64,000 bases of DNA from Maribacter polysaccharolyticus (GTDB lineage Bacteria > Bacteroidota > Bacteroidia > Flavobacteriales > Flavobacteriaceae): contig NZ_JARBUY010000001.1 in assembly GCF_028882255.1 (NCBI RefSeq), forward strand, positions 309,975-373,974, written 5' to 3'. The position numbers were made by a program, and so were the translations under genes. This document shows positions 41,614 through 50,456 of the stretch, piece after piece. Under the pieces are notes generated by a model, which saw only the letters and a list, made by a program, of their open reading frames with translations, made no database searches and had not been told where the DNA came from. Position 1 is the stretch's first letter. The number at the start of each line of letters is the position of its first letter.

Positions 41614-44600
41614 TTTACTGTGCTTTTGAGTTGAACTTCGGCTTTCCAGCTGTATAATACGGGCACTACGAATAAGGTGATCAATGCGATGAGCATTCCA
41701 CCAAAACTGGGTATGGCCATAGGAATCATGATATCACTTCCACGTCCTGTCGATGTCAATACCGGTAATAATGCCAATAGGGTAGTAGCCGTGGTCATTA
41801 AACAAGGTCTGATACGTTTTTCCCCAGCTTCGACAACAGACGCCCTAATTTCTTTCTTGTTTCCTGGCGTGTTCCTGTCAAAGGTTTGGGTCAAATAGGT
41901 TGCCATTACCACACCGTCATCGGTTGCGATTCCGAAAAGTGCTATAAATCCAACCCAAACCGCCACGCTTAAATTGATAGGATGCATTTGGAATAAATCG
42001 CGCAGGTTTTCTCCAAAGAAACTGAAGTTTAAAAACCATTCTTGACCATACGACCAAATCAGTATAAAGCCACCTGCAAAGGCCACTGCAATACCGGTAA
42101 ACACCATTAAAGAGGTGGCGACTGAACGGAATTGGAAATACAGGATCAAAAAGATAATGGCCAAGGCCAAAGGCACGACGACCGATAAGGTTTTTTCGGC
42201 CCGTAGTTGATTTTCATAGGTTCCCGAGAATGCATAGTTGATTCCTTTGGGCACCATCAATTCCCCTGAATCTATCTTTTGTTGTAACAATGCTTGTGCA
42301 TTTTCAACCACGGTAACTTCAGCAAAACCATCCAGTTTATCAAACAAGACATAGCCCACTAGAAAAGTGTCTTCACTTTTAATGACTTGCGGACCTTGTT
42401 CATAGCGAATTGTTGCCAATTCGCTTAATGGTACCGGACTGCCTTTGGCAACCGGCACATAAATCTGCCGTAAATCAGTTGGATCGGCACGCAATTCCCT
42501 CGGATAACGGACACGAACCCCATAGCGCTCCCGACCTTCAACGGTTTGGGTCAGTACCATACCGCCTACAGCGACTTTCAATACATTCTGTACATCATCT
42601 ATCGAAATCCCATAACGTGCTATTTGCTCCCTATCAATATCAATCAACAGGTAGGGTTTGCCCACAATACGGTCTGCGAATACGGCTTCATCCTTAACGC
42701 CTTCAACCGCTTTCAAGATGGTTTCCAATTGCATTCCAAATGCCTCGATTTGTTTTAAATCCTGCCCTTTTATTTTGATACCCATTGGTGCACGCATTCC
42801 GGTTTGAAGCATTACCAGTCGGGTTTCGATAGGTTGAAGCTTTGGTGCGGAAGTGACACCGGGAAGTCTGGTGACCCTTACGATTTCATTCCAAATATCG
42901 TCAGGTGATCGTATTCCCGGTCGCCAATTTCGATAGAATTCCCCGTCGTTGTCTTCGATTAGTTGAGACCTTTGGATATTTAATGAAGTTGATTTGATAA
43001 TCGCTTTGTTCTCGACTACGCTCGAACTGACCGCAATATTTTCGTTATGGATCAATCGACCATCCTTTAATTCAAACAAACCGTCCTCATTTACTTTGTA
43101 GCGTTGGCGGTTTCCGTGTTCATTCAACATATACTCCGGTTTATACTGAATGATGTTCTCGTACATTGATAAGGGTGCCGGGTCCAATGCCGATGATGCC
43201 CTTCCTGCTTTTCCCACCACGGTTTCAATTTCAGGAATACTGGCGACGGCCATATCTAGTTGTTGCAAGACCCGTTTGTTTTCTTCTACACCCGAATGGG
43301 GCATTGAAGTGGGCATTAGTAGAAAAGAGCCCTCATTAAGTGATGGCATAAACTCCTTGCCCGTATTCTTCATTATTAAAAACCCCGCAATCACAATGGC
43401 CGCAGGTACCGATAAAAACAGTAGCTTATTCTCCAAACACCATCGTAAAATACGAGTGTAGTAGGTAATGAATAAGGAAAAAACACCCAATAAACCAAAG
43501 CAGATGACACTCACAAAAATGAGATTCCAAAAAATATTCCTGTCAACACCCAATGGTCTCCAATATTCGGCCAACAAGAATACGATGGCAGCAACTGAAA
43601 TGATGATGTTTGCAAGGTTCGCATTTTTATCCGAAAGTCTATTTTGCAGATTCAACAGTGCTATAACACCAAATGCCATCGGAATCAATCCCAACCAATA
43701 CCCGTACACGACCACAACAATACCCAATACTATCAAAACCCCATTTAAAACCGTTTTAAAATAGGTTTTCATGGGTTTCTTCCTGAATAAAAAAGCGGCA
43801 AAGGGTGGAATTAGGAACAAAGCCACGATAATGGATGCCGTTAGGGCAAAGGTCTTTGTAAAGGCCAAGGGCCTAAATAGTTTTCCTTCTGCCCCAATCA
43901 TGGTAAACACGGGAATGAAACTGATTATTGTGGTCATGACAGCGGTCACTATCGCACCGGAGACTTCTGCGGTGGCGTTATACACTACGGTATTAATGGA
44001 TTGTGAACCTTTATCTTCATCCAAATGCCTAATAATGTTTTCCGAAAGTATCACCCCGACATCGACCATGGTACCGATAGCAATGGCTATACCCGACAGG
44101 GCAACGATATTGGCATCGACACCAAAGAACTTCATGGCAATGAAAACCATCAATACCGCTACGGGCAATACCCCGGAAATCAATAGCGAAGCCCGAAGGT
44201 TGAACACCATAAGGACAATGACCAAAATGGTAATGAGTATTTCCAGGGTCAATGCTTCGTTCAAGGTACCTAAGGTTTCTTGGATCAATTCCGTTCGGTC
44301 ATAAAAGGGAACGATGGTCACTTGTGATGTTCTTCCATCTGCCAACACTTTTGAAGGTAATCCTCCACTTATTTCGTTGATTTTCTTTTTTACGTTGTTT
44401 ATGACTTCCATTGGGTTTGCACCATACCGTGCCACTACAACGGCACCGACCACCTCCGCACCTTCTTTGTCCAATATTCCCCTTCGGGTTGCCGGGCCTA
44501 AGGTTACTTTGCCGATATCCTTGATTTTGATAGGGGTAAAGTCTACGGAAGTGACTACTGCATTTTCAATATCCGCTATCGATTTTACATACCCCAATCC

Positions 44601-45350
44601 CCGTACCAAATACTCTGCGTTATTGATTTCAATGGTCTGTGCACCAATGTCCTTATTACTTTCCTTTACGGCTTTTACGACATTGTTCAATCCAACATCG
44701 TATTGCCGCATCAATTCAGGATCCACATCCACTTGGTATTCCTGTACATAACCCCCAATGGAAGCTACTTCAGAAACACCGCTTGCAGCGGACAACGCAT
44801 ATTTGACATAAAAATCCTGAATGCTCCGCAGTTCCTGTAAGTCCCAACCACCGGTAACCTTACCGTTTTCATCACGACCTTCCAACGTATACCAAAATAT
44901 TTGCCCCAATCCGGTGGCATCGGGACCCAAAGCAGGATTGACCCCTTCGGGCAATAGACCACTTGGCAAGGAATTCAGTTTTTCGAGAATACGACTGCGA
45001 CTCCAGTAAAATTCTATGTCCTCATCAAAAATGATATAGATACTTGAAAAGCCGAACATAGATGAACTACGTATGGTTTTTACTCCCGGAATACCCAATA
45101 AAGATGTCGTTAAAGGATAGGTAATTTGATCTTCAATATCTTGTGGGGAACGACCCTCCCAAGGCGTAAAGACGATCTGTTGGTTCTCACCGATATCCGG
45201 AATGGCATCCACGGCTACGGGATCACTTGGTAAAAAACCTGTATCCCAATTAAAAGGTGCATTTGCCGTTCCCCATCCCACGAAAAGGACAAGTAATAAA
45301 ACCGCTACGAGTTTGTTCTCAATTAAAAATTTGATGCCTTTATTCAGCAT
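41610..45350 (-). CDS. cusA: Heavy-metal RND efflux pump, CusA/CzcA family
   Basis: The 1246-residue inner-membrane proton/metal antiporter has twelve helices in two halves and two large periplasmic loops. In the fourth helix the HME signature G-T-M-V-D-V-G-V-I-L-S-E-N carries the essential Asp and Glu. Later S-L-N-E-G-S-F-L-L-M-P-T-S-M-P has Met positions like the metal site of CusA. The second-half helix G-I-A-T-D-D-G-V-V-M-A-T-Y-L is seen in Bacteroidetes members. It is about 200 residues longer than E. coli CusA because of extra hydrophobic segments around residues 535-610. Copper or silver is favoured over Co/Zn/Cd by the operon partners. Distances to HYC_CC_PP (105 bases) and the TolC gene (overlap) indicate one operon. 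Confidence 0.93.
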   Translation of the reverse strand: MLNKGIKFLIENKLVAVLLLVLFVGWGTANAPFNWDTGFLPSDPVAVDAIPDIGENQQIVFTPWEGRSPQDIEDQITYPLTTSLLGIPGVKTIRSSSMFGFSSIYIIFDEDIEFYWSRSRILEKLNSLPSGLLPEGVNPALGPDATGLGQIFWYTLEGRDENGKVTGGWDLQELRSIQDFYVKYALSAASGVSEVASIGGYVQEYQVDVDPELMRQYDVGLNNVVKAVKESNKDIGAQTIEINNAEYLVRGLGYVKSIADIENAVVTSVDFTPIKIKDIGKVTLGPATRRGILDKEGAEVVGAVVVARYGANPMEVINNVKKKINEISGGLPSKVLADGRTSQVTIVPFYDRTELIQETLGTLNEALTLEILITILVIVLMVFNLRASLLISGVLPVAVLMVFIAMKFFGVDANIVALSGIAIAIGTMVDVGVILSENIIRHLDEDKGSQSINTVVYNATAEVSGAIVTAVMTTIISFIPVFTMIGAEGKLFRPLAFTKTFALTASIIVALFLIPPFAAFLFRKKPMKTYFKTVLNGVLIVLGIVVVVYGYWLGLIPMAFGVIALLNLQNRLSDKNANLANIIISVAAIVFLLAEYWRPLGVDRNIFWNLIFVSVICFGLLGVFSLFITYYTRILRWCLENKLLFLSVPAAIVIAGFLIMKNTGKEFMPSLNEGSFLLMPTSMPHSGVEENKRVLQQLDMAVASIPEIETVVGKAGRASSALDPAPLSMYENIIQYKPEYMLNEHGNRQRYKVNEDGLFELKDGRLIHNENIAVSSSVVENKAIIKSTSLNIQRSQLIEDNDGEFYRNWRPGIRSPDDIWNEIVRVTRLPGVTSAPKLQPIETRLVMLQTGMRAPMGIKIKGQDLKQIEAFGMQLETILKAVEGVKDEAVFADRIVGKPYLLIDIDREQIARYGISIDDVQNVLKVAVGGMVLTQTVEGRERYGVRVRYPRELRADPTDLRQIYVPVAKGSPVPLSELATIRYEQGPQVIKSEDTFLVGYVLFDKLDGFAEVTVVENAQALLQQKIDSGELMVPKGINYAFSGTYENQLRAEKTLSVVVPLALAIIFLILYFQFRSVATSLMVFTGIAVAFAGGFILIWSYGQEWFLNFSFFGENLRDLFQMHPINLSVAVWVGFIALFGIATDDGVVMATYLTQTFDRNTPGNKKEIRASVVEAGEKRIRPCLMTTATTLLALLPVLTSTGRGSDIMIPMAIPSFGGMLIALITLFVVPVLYSWKAEVQLKSTVK

Positions 45351-45455
45351 TGGCTTTGATTATTAAACAATTAGACATTGGTGTCATAACAACACCGAAC
45401 ACAGCGAATTATCCTTAAAGCCATGGCCAAAGGATAAAAGTCCATCGTTTAAAAA

Positions 45456-45869
45456 TCAAATCAAGTATGTCTCGTCTAGCTTGTAGATGGTCTTGTTGAC
45501 GAGCGGTGGTTCGTATTTTTCGTAGGAAGGTCCGTTTTTATCCAACCCTTCAAAAAGGTTGATGTAGGAATAAACAAAGGAAGCAATGAATACCTGTTGC
45601 CCAAAAGAAATTTTGTCAACCTGCAGTTGTAATTCGTCTTGACCGTCAACAACCAATTGTTCATCATCGCAACAATTTTTCTTGATCATCGAACAACCTT
45701 CGGTAGCAGGTTTTTCCATTTCCATTCCACAACCATTGACCTTTTTGAAAATTGCGGTTTCAACTAAAGTATCCCCACAATAATGCATGCTAACAGTAAA
45801 TGACAGTGTAGTGAATAACACTACAAAAGCCATTACCAAGGCCATTATTTTATGGAATAGTCGTTTCAT
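45456..45869 (-). CDS. HYC_CC_PP family Cys-rich secreted protein
   Basis: From the ATG at 45869 the product is 137 residues with a signal peptide (L-V-M-A-F-V-V-L-F-T-T-L-S-F-T-V-S). The family marks are present in order: M-H-Y-C-G near residues 29-33, then N-G-C-G-M-E-M, G-C-S-M and K-N-C-C-D-D, and a late P-P-L-V region. This Bacteroidetes family is of unknown function but often lies beside metal efflux genes, so periplasmic metal binding by its Cys, His and Met is a fair guess. An in-frame ATG at 45905 is unlikely, because the promoter -7 box at 45878-45885 lies inside that extension. It is probably the first gene of the metal operon. Confidence 0.82.
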   Translation of the reverse strand: MKRLFHKIMALVMAFVVLFTTLSFTVSMHYCGDTLVETAIFKKVNGCGMEMEKPATEGCSMIKKNCCDDEQLVVDGQDELQLQVDKISFGQQVFIASFVYSYINLFEGLDKNGPSYEKYEPPLVNKTIYKLDETYLI

Positions 45870-45877
45870 ACCAACAA

Positions 45878-45885
45878 CAAAGATA
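45878..45885 (-). promoter_or_regulatory. -7 box at the head of the metal island
   Basis: The minus strand reads TATCTTTG, matching TAnnTTTG, 8 bases before the ATG at 45869. No good -33 TTTG is visible, which fits a promoter needing an activator. No CueR or CusR type site was recognised. Confidence 0.45.
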
Positions 45886-46159
45886 AATATTTTAAATGGA
45901 TTCATTATAAAATTATGTTAACACAAGGGCCTTCATTGCATCCTGCGAAGGCTTCCAAAAAAAAACAATAACAAACTACTAAACAATCGTTTACACCCAA
46001 TAAACAGCACCGATATTGAAGCATAGGAGGAAAGTACACGGTGTACTGAACCGAAATTGAATTTTAGGATGCATTAGTAATTGGATTTGAAAAAATGTAT
46101 TTTTCCACGTGAAAACAGTATTTAACAAACCGAAACTTATATTCTTAGCCCAATTCTGA

Positions 46160-47728
46160 ATGATGCACCCGAAATTAACTCCATTCGTATTCGTCCTTAT
46201 TGTTTGCGTAACAAGTACCATAAACGCCATTTCACAACCTTTGGCAAACGAAGGTTCCACCAATCCACAACATTGGACAACAAAAGCGTTGTCCGAGAAC
46301 AGGGATGGTGTTTGGGTCGATCCCGCGTATAATCCTGCCGATAGCACACAAACCATAGTCGTATGGTTTAAAGATCAATACCTGGAAAAGGCAGATTCCT
46401 TTTTGGAAAAAACCATGGAATTCAAAGGAAGAAAAAGAAGTGAATTGCGTTCGGAAATGACCACCACCTTAAAAGCCATGAGCAATACGGCTTTTGGAAA
46501 AGTGGCAGCGCCACTTAAAGCCCTTGAGCGGGAAGGTTTGGTGACGGGAATCAAACAACATTGGATTATCAGTGGGTTTAGCTGTACTGCCACCCCCGAG
46601 GGTTTCGAGGCTATTAAAAACCTGGAAGACGTCGCCTATATTTTTAAGAAACAGGCCCCGGTCGTATCAAAAGGCACCAATATGGGACCTGAATACCTAG
46701 AGCACATTCCCCCATCGGATTTTGACCCTAAAGCGGTCGAGTCCTATCCTTGGAACATCGAAAAAATACGTGCCCCTGAGGTGTGGAACGAGTTCGGCAT
46801 TACCGGGAAAGGCGTACTTAATGTCGTTCACGATTCCGGTTTTAAATTGGACATTCCTCCTTTGGCATCGAACATTTATACCAATAAAGGGGAAATTCCG
46901 GGAAATGGGATCGATGATGACGGAAATGGATATATAGACGATTATCACGGGTACCATTTTGATGAAGGCCGCGCCAACCTTAATGAACCCAACATTCGAA
47001 GAGCGACAAATATTCACGGTAATTTATGTACCGCTATGATCGTGGGCACCTATGCCACGGGTACCAAAAAAGCCATTGGGGTGGCCCCCGGGGCCAAATG
47101 GGCACCGGTAATCGGTATTGCCCATTTTGAAGATGCGATAGAATGGGCCATAGAACAGGGAGCGGATACCTATAGCATGAGTTTTTCGCACCCCAACCTT
47201 GGGGAATACAAAACCCATTGGAGAAAAATATTGGAGCAAGGTACTTTATGTGGGGTGGTTTTTATTTCTGGAGCGGGAAATTTTGCCGCAGGACCTCAAT
47301 TTGCACCACTACCGGAACAAATGCGTAACCCGGAAGATATCCCCAATGCGGTTTTAGGGGTTGCGGGTATCGGTGAAGACGGTGAGCGGCCTAAATTCAG
47401 TAGCCAGGGTCCGGTAGTCTGGAATACCGCATATTACAAGGACGGACAGGTGAACAAACCTGATTTTGCGACCATAAATTCCAAAGTACCCTGTGTCGAT
47501 CCCGAAGGGAGGTTATTGAACATGGCCAGTGGCAATTCGCTTGCAGGGCCCCATACGGCAGGTATCGTTTCGTTGATGTTATCGGCCAACCCGGAGCTGT
47601 TGCCTTGGGAAATCAGGGCTATTCTTAAAAATACGGCCCAAGACATCGGTATACCGGGCTTTGATTACCAAAGTGGTCATGGTTTTATCAATGCCTATGA
47701 TGCGGTGAAAGCAGTATTGAATCCATAG
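46160..47728 (+). CDS. Secreted S8 (subtilisin) family serine peptidase
   Basis: The 522-residue protein has a signal peptide (T-P-F-V-F-V-L-I-V-C-V-T-S-T-I-N-A). A pro-region follows (about 60-150, containing V-T-G-I-K-Q-H-W-I-I-S-G-F-S), then the catalytic domain. Catalytic residues are Asp225 in V-H-D-S-G, His286 in I-H-G-N and Ser460 in G-N-S-L-A-G-P-H. The oxyanion Asn is in S-G-A-G-N. Two classic motifs are altered (H-G-N for H-G-T and G-N-S-L-A for G-T-S-M-A), but the triad is complete. Between Asp and His, D-D-G-N-G-Y-I-D-D-Y-H-G-Y is seen in related flavobacterial S8 proteins and may bind Ca2+. It stands alone between the metal island and the multidrug region. Confidence 0.88.
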   Translation: MMHPKLTPFVFVLIVCVTSTINAISQPLANEGSTNPQHWTTKALSENRDGVWVDPAYNPADSTQTIVVWFKDQYLEKADSFLEKTMEFKGRKRSELRSEMTTTLKAMSNTAFGKVAAPLKALEREGLVTGIKQHWIISGFSCTATPEGFEAIKNLEDVAYIFKKQAPVVSKGTNMGPEYLEHIPPSDFDPKAVESYPWNIEKIRAPEVWNEFGITGKGVLNVVHDSGFKLDIPPLASNIYTNKGEIPGNGIDDDGNGYIDDYHGYHFDEGRANLNEPNIRRATNIHGNLCTAMIVGTYATGTKKAIGVAPGAKWAPVIGIAHFEDAIEWAIEQGADTYSMSFSHPNLGEYKTHWRKILEQGTLCGVVFISGAGNFAAGPQFAPLPEQMRNPEDIPNAVLGVAGIGEDGERPKFSSQGPVVWNTAYYKDGQVNKPDFATINSKVPCVDPEGRLLNMASGNSLAGPHTAGIVSLMLSANPELLPWEIRAILKNTAQDIGIPGFDYQSGHGFINAYDAVKAVLNP

Positions 47729-47775
47729 CCGATCGCTTACGGCAAGATGGTGCACAAGGAAAGGTATTGACCGTA

Positions 47776-47810
47776 GCCTTCTTGATTTTTCAATTTAAAG
47801 GTGAGAAGGC
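47776..47810. terminator. Weak inverted repeat between convergent genes
   Basis: GCCTTCT (47776-47782) pairs with AGAAGGC (47804-47810) across 21 bases, and CCGTA (47771-47775) can extend to TACGG (47822-47826) across a bulge. It sits between the S8 peptidase stop and the AraC stop and may act as a shared terminator, but it lacks a T tract. Confidence 0.35.
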
Positions 47811-47832
47811 ACTAAATGATTTACGGCCTATC

Positions 47833-48738
47833 TTATTCCATTCCATTACGGAATTGCGTCGCCGTAACCCCCGTGTTACGCTTAAAGAACTGATTGAAAT
47901 TGGCCACTTCATTAAAATTCAATGCATACGCTACTTCGGCAATCGATTTACCCATTTGATGTAAAAGCGTTTTTGCATATAAGATCTTATAATCGATAAT
48001 TATTTTCTGTGCACTCTTACCTGTTGCTTTTTTGGTGCATTCCGTTAAATAAATAGGACTTATATGCAGCTTTGAGGCATATTCCTTAACAGTTAAAAAT
48101 TGATTGTTGCTCGAAAGCAGTTCTTGTTCGAATTTAGACATGACCGCTTCAAATCTATTCATGGTAACAATACCTTTATTGTCTTGTGTATAGCGTTTTA
48201 CCTTATAAAGTAACATAAGGAGTAATGATCTTACAATTTCAAAATTATATGCTTTAGTACTTCTGGATTCATGGTGTAATTCCTTAGCCACATTCAAAAT
48301 ATCATTAAAATCACGATCATTCAAATGGTATATGGGCATCGTATGGATTTTGAAAAAAGGAAATTCATTCTGAAGGCCATACGACTGGTTTAAGTTAGTG
48401 AAAATAGAAGGGTTGAAATATATGATAAAACCTTCATCATCATTATTATCATTATTATTAGGGAAGTCACTATAATTGATCACTTGAAAAGGGGAAACAA
48501 TAGCCAGACTATTTTCCATATGTTGAAGCGTCTGATTTCCTATTTTAATATTTCTTGTATTTCGTCGTAACACGGCTATTTCAAAGAAATCACGTTTGTG
48601 TGGCCCAAAAAATTCCTTACCGGGCTTTACCAAAGTCTTATGTTTGCTTATTTCCCTAATAAAAAATCCATTGGAGTAATCATTGGCTTTTTCCAAACCA
48701 TTTATAAAATAGGTATTTATATCATTAAATACTTTCAT
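47833..48738 (-). CDS. AraC family regulator divergent from the multidrug operon
   Basis: From the ATG at 48738 the product has 301 residues. The N-terminal 180 residues are a cupin-like sensor (F-F-E-I-A-V-L-R-R-N, S-L-A-I-V-S-P-F-Q-V). The C-terminus is an AraC helix-turn-helix (Y-A-S-K-L-H-I-S-P-I-Y-L-T-E-C-T-K-K-A-T-G-K-S, then A-E-V-A-Y-A-L-N-F-N-E-V-A-N-F-N-Q-F-F-K-R). A short Asn/Asp tract in the sensor is encoded by a run of trinucleotide repeats. It diverges from the MATE gene across 117 bases, the usual position for a dedicated regulator of an efflux operon. A -7-like TATCTTTA on the minus strand (48773-48766) supports the start used over an upstream one at 48792. Confidence 0.88.
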   Translation of the reverse strand: MKVFNDINTYFINGLEKANDYSNGFFIREISKHKTLVKPGKEFFGPHKRDFFEIAVLRRNTRNIKIGNQTLQHMENSLAIVSPFQVINYSDFPNNNDNNDDEGFIIYFNPSIFTNLNQSYGLQNEFPFFKIHTMPIYHLNDRDFNDILNVAKELHHESRSTKAYNFEIVRSLLLMLLYKVKRYTQDNKGIVTMNRFEAVMSKFEQELLSSNNQFLTVKEYASKLHISPIYLTECTKKATGKSAQKIIIDYKILYAKTLLHQMGKSIAEVAYALNFNEVANFNQFFKRNTGVTATQFRNGME

Positions 48739-48838
48739 GCTATCACAGTATTCCGTTTGAGGTGTTAAAGATATACAAAACTTAAATGGCAATCTATTTT
48801 GCTCAAATTATAATCCATATTTCAGCTTATCCATCCCA

Positions 48839-48846
48839 TACTTTTG
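48839..48846 (+). promoter_or_regulatory. -7 box of the MATE-RND operon
   Basis: TACTTTTG fits TAnnTTTG perfectly. A TTTC 15 bases upstream is a poor -33, consistent with an activator such as the divergent AraC protein. It excludes the in-frame TTG at 48844 as translation start. Confidence 0.5.
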
Positions 48847-48855
48847 TCCCTTAAA

Positions 48856-50325
48856 ATGAGAGCCCCTATAATGGATGATTTGACGCATAAATTTCGTAGC
48901 CTATTTCTTTTCTCAAAAGCCAGGAGAAAGGTCGTTATGCCGCGGATGGGGAACCATCCAAATAACTATTCCCTTAAAGATGATCCCGTTTTGAAATTGC
49001 TTTTCGTTTTTGTGGGACCGGCAGTACTGGGATTACTGATCAATGCGCTTTACAACTTCGTAGACCGCATATTTGTGGGCCAATTTGTGGGTGCGGAAGG
49101 ACTGTCAGCCGTAACTATGGCTTTTCCTGTTACACTTTTTCAGTTTGGATTTGTATTGCTTTTCGGTAGTGGATCCGGTATTTTGATTGCCAAATATTTG
49201 GGGGAAGAAAGAAGGGATAAGGCTGAGGATGCATTGGGGAATTGCATTGCAGGACTTTTCATCACCTTAATACTTTTTACAGCTGCCGGTTTACTCTTTT
49301 ATAAACCTTTATTGGTCGCTTTCGGTGCAGAAGGGGTCCTATTTGATTTATCCGCTGAATATCTTGCCATCATCATCATGGGCTTTCCCCTTAGTTTTTT
49401 CCTAGCGTTGGAATTTACCTGTCGTGCGGAAGGAAACCCCCGTTTCCCGGCAAAACTTATTCTATTATCATCCATAATCAATGTGAGCCTGGATTATGTT
49501 TTTATGAAAATGTTGAATATGGGTATCGGTGGTGCGGCACTTGCAACGATAATTGCACAATCTGTAAATGCAATACTTTTAATACGATACTATTTAACCG
49601 GTAAAAGCCAGGTATCAATAGTATGGAAAAAAATAAAACTTAAAAAACACATTATCCTCCCTATTCTTTCTGTGGGTTTTGCTCCTTTTATAATGGACAT
49701 AGCCATAAGCTTACAGAACATATTTGCCAATAAATTATTACTTATTTCCGGTGGAACCGATGGAGTTGCCGCCATGGGGATAATTTTCGGAATCAATGTC
49801 TTTTTTATGATGACCGCACTTGGCACAGGCGATGGTATGCAACCCATGGTAAGCTATAATTTTGGGGCAAAACACTTTGAACGTGCTTTGAAAACATTGA
49901 AATACGCTCTGAGAATGGTAAGCTTAATTGCCTTTTTCGGAGTTGTAACACTTGAACTGCTCCCCGCTCAATTGATTGATGTTTTCATTGATGGTGATAA
50001 AAACATCATGACCATCACTAAAGTAGCTATACGGATATTCGCAATATCCATTCCATTTTATATGGTGCAGATAGTAATGACTAGGTATTTTCAAGCGCTT
50101 CAACAGAACAAAATTGCAACATTTTCAGCGCTTTTACGTCCGGCACTGTTCGTTCCTATATCCTATATATTCAATACGATGTATGGCTTAATCGGTATAT
50201 GGGTAGCTTTTGTACTCAGTGACAGTCTAGCGGCCTTGATTTCGTTCCTATTGATCAAAAAATATTCAATTCATAAATTAAAAATACCATCCACAAAGCA
50301 TACAAGTGAATTACTTGGCAATTAG
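48856..50325 (+). CDS. MATE family multidrug/Na+ (or H+) efflux transporter
   Basis: From the ATG at 48856 the product has 489 residues. About 12 membrane helices begin near residue 45 with L-L-F-V-F-V-G-P-A-V-L-G-L-L-I-N-A-L-Y-N. The typical MATE stretch Y-N-F-V-D-R-I-F-V-G-Q-F-V-G-A-E-G-L-S-A-V follows. The second half repeats the fold (P-M-V-S-Y-N-F-G-A-K near 335). It exports cationic or aromatic compounds, and some members export flavins. The first 30-40 residues have no counterpart in typical members, so ATGs at 48871, 48937 or 48946 are also possible. It is first in an operon with an RND tripartite pump, 131 bases ahead of the adaptor. Confidence 0.9.
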   Translation: MRAPIMDDLTHKFRSLFLFSKARRKVVMPRMGNHPNNYSLKDDPVLKLLFVFVGPAVLGLLINALYNFVDRIFVGQFVGAEGLSAVTMAFPVTLFQFGFVLLFGSGSGILIAKYLGEERRDKAEDALGNCIAGLFITLILFTAAGLLFYKPLLVAFGAEGVLFDLSAEYLAIIIMGFPLSFFLALEFTCRAEGNPRFPAKLILLSSIINVSLDYVFMKMLNMGIGGAALATIIAQSVNAILLIRYYLTGKSQVSIVWKKIKLKKHIILPILSVGFAPFIMDIAISLQNIFANKLLLISGGTDGVAAMGIIFGINVFFMMTALGTGDGMQPMVSYNFGAKHFERALKTLKYALRMVSLIAFFGVVTLELLPAQLIDVFIDGDKNIMTITKVAIRIFAISIPFYMVQIVMTRYFQALQQNKIATFSALLRPALFVPISYIFNTMYGLIGIWVAFVLSDSLAALISFLLIKKYSIHKLKIPSTKHTSELLGN

Positions 50326-50456
50326 GTTCCAACCACTAAAAATAATGAATAAAACAATTACGCTTTTAACTCAAAAAAATGGCAGGAAGAATATCCTTTC
50401 AAAAGCAAGTCGACAGCATATTTATTTCAATACAATCAATAAAACAATACAGTTAT

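Noticed and set aside
43771-44304. 177-codon plus-strand frame inside cusA
   Set aside because: Antisense shadow of a permease with strong codon bias.
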